From Amphibalanus amphitrite (Eukaryota > Arthropoda > Thecostraca > Balanomorpha > Balanidae), in contig NW_024881966.1 in assembly GCF_019059575.1 (NCBI RefSeq), positions 124,001-188,000 on the forward strand: 64,000 nucleotides of DNA. The letters run 5' to 3'. Under the pieces are notes generated by a model. The model was not told where the DNA came from, ran no database searches, and saw only the letters and a list, made by a program, of their open reading frames with translations. A program made the translations under genes and the position numbers. This document shows, piece after piece, positions 63,361 through 64,000 of this stretch; the stretch's first letter is position 1, and each line of letters starts with the position of its first letter.

Positions 63361-63519
63361 ACTGTTCTAAGTCACTTTTACAATGATTCGCTCGTGATTC
63401 ATGAAGGTAACTGCACAACCACTGTGTGAAACATCGCAATAAAAACATGAAAGTAGTTCAGATAAAGGCTAAGATTGCGTTAAAAATTCGTTAAAACAGA
63501 AAACCTAAATGTGTTTCAG

Positions 63520-63624
63520 AGCGACAACGGACGCGAGTTTCGCAACAAAGTAATAAAGCAGTGCACAGCCATGTGGCCATCGCTCCAGCTCGTTCGTGGA
63601 CGACCTCGCCATTCGCAGTCCCAG
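63520..63624 (+). CDS. Integrase gene, exon with second catalytic Asp
   Basis: Acceptor AAATGTGTTTCAG, 35 codons, donor CAG|GTGAGC; phase 0 on both sides, matching the 62,330 donor. Encodes SDNGREFRNKVIKQC and GRPRHSQSQ: the integrase motif with the second catalytic Asp (SDNGREF) and the region leading toward the third catalytic Glu, which must lie in a further exon beyond the window. The intron sits exactly before SDNG. Confidence 0.75.
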
Positions 63625-64000
63625 GTGAGCGATTGATAGGTATAAGCCAGATTGGCTATTCACCAATATACGAATTTAGATTTGGTATAGAATTAGCTTG
63701 TTGTTCCTACATGGATTTTTGAAGTCTTTAAAATAGATATTCATATTGAATTGATCGTGTGCATGTTTGTGCTGGGGTTTATGGACGGACGCTAAAGCGC
63801 AAATAGGCTATCAAGCGCCCTTATTTGATTGCTCAAAAAGTGACTATTCAATATCAATGCCTGCGCAAATAAATAGAAGTGGAAAGAACATGAATAAATA
63901 AATCGAGAGTTAAAAGAGGTCAATGCAAACTGTACCATGTAATATTCGCCGCCATGTGCATGCTTGACTTTCTCATGTACGGATATAGTAATATTTATTT
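63625..64000 (+). other. Intron of the integrase gene
   Basis: AT-rich, no acceptor-exon combination found before the window ends. Confidence 0.45.

Overview
This is a repeat-dominated piece of an animal genome, most likely an invertebrate. An arthropod or crustacean is my guess from the repeat style, not a proof. Evidence for a eukaryote includes GT..AG introns with matching phases, LINE and LTR retrotransposons, DNA transposons with typical target duplications, satellite DNA and microsatellites. No bacterial operons, tRNA, rRNA or CRISPR array were seen.

Layout. 0.84-5.5 kb: a nearly intact CR1-like LINE (PHD-finger ORF1, endonuclease, reverse transcriptase) with one frameshift. 7.7-9.5 kb: a 3' fragment of another LINE on the minus strand, split by a TTAA-flanked element. 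9.5-15.2 kb: a 21-bp tandem repeat, more TTAA elements, a hAT-type MITE with a perfect 8-bp target duplication, one candidate terminal exon and a foldback MITE. 15.3-38.6 kb: a region bracketed by two inverted copies of one repeat. It holds a TA-flanked element, a young Ty3/gypsy element with apparently identical LTRs (19,986-26,045), minus-strand candidate exons and a minus-strand THAP-domain exon, a broken P-element-type transposase tail on the plus strand, and four TTAA elements. 38.73-45.62 kb: a 478-bp satellite array in two opposing blocks, with identical special sequence at both outer ends. 47.6-61.0 kb: TTAA elements, several nested, lying in the introns of a plus-strand gene with leucine-rich-repeat-like exons (50.87, 56.97 and 58.13 kb). 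61.7-63.6 kb: two exons of a Ginger/KRBA2-type integrase gene that runs out of the window.

Two themes stand out. First, a family of about 0.9-1.2 kb non-coding elements occurs roughly 17 times (whole or partial). They have TTAA target duplications, CCC(T/G)CGC... termini, and a G-tract/C-tract hairpin inside each end. They look like non-autonomous piggyBac-type elements, and nested and tandem copies show TTAA targeting directly. Second, the hexamer AGGTCA/TGACCT (the nuclear-receptor half-site) is hugely over-represented in these elements, in the 478-bp satellite (9 per unit, often as everted pairs with a 4-base spacer) and, in several units, in the 21-bp tandem repeat at 9.5 kb. Whether it serves host nuclear receptors, binds transposase, or is only a repeat-expansion product cannot be decided from sequence alone.
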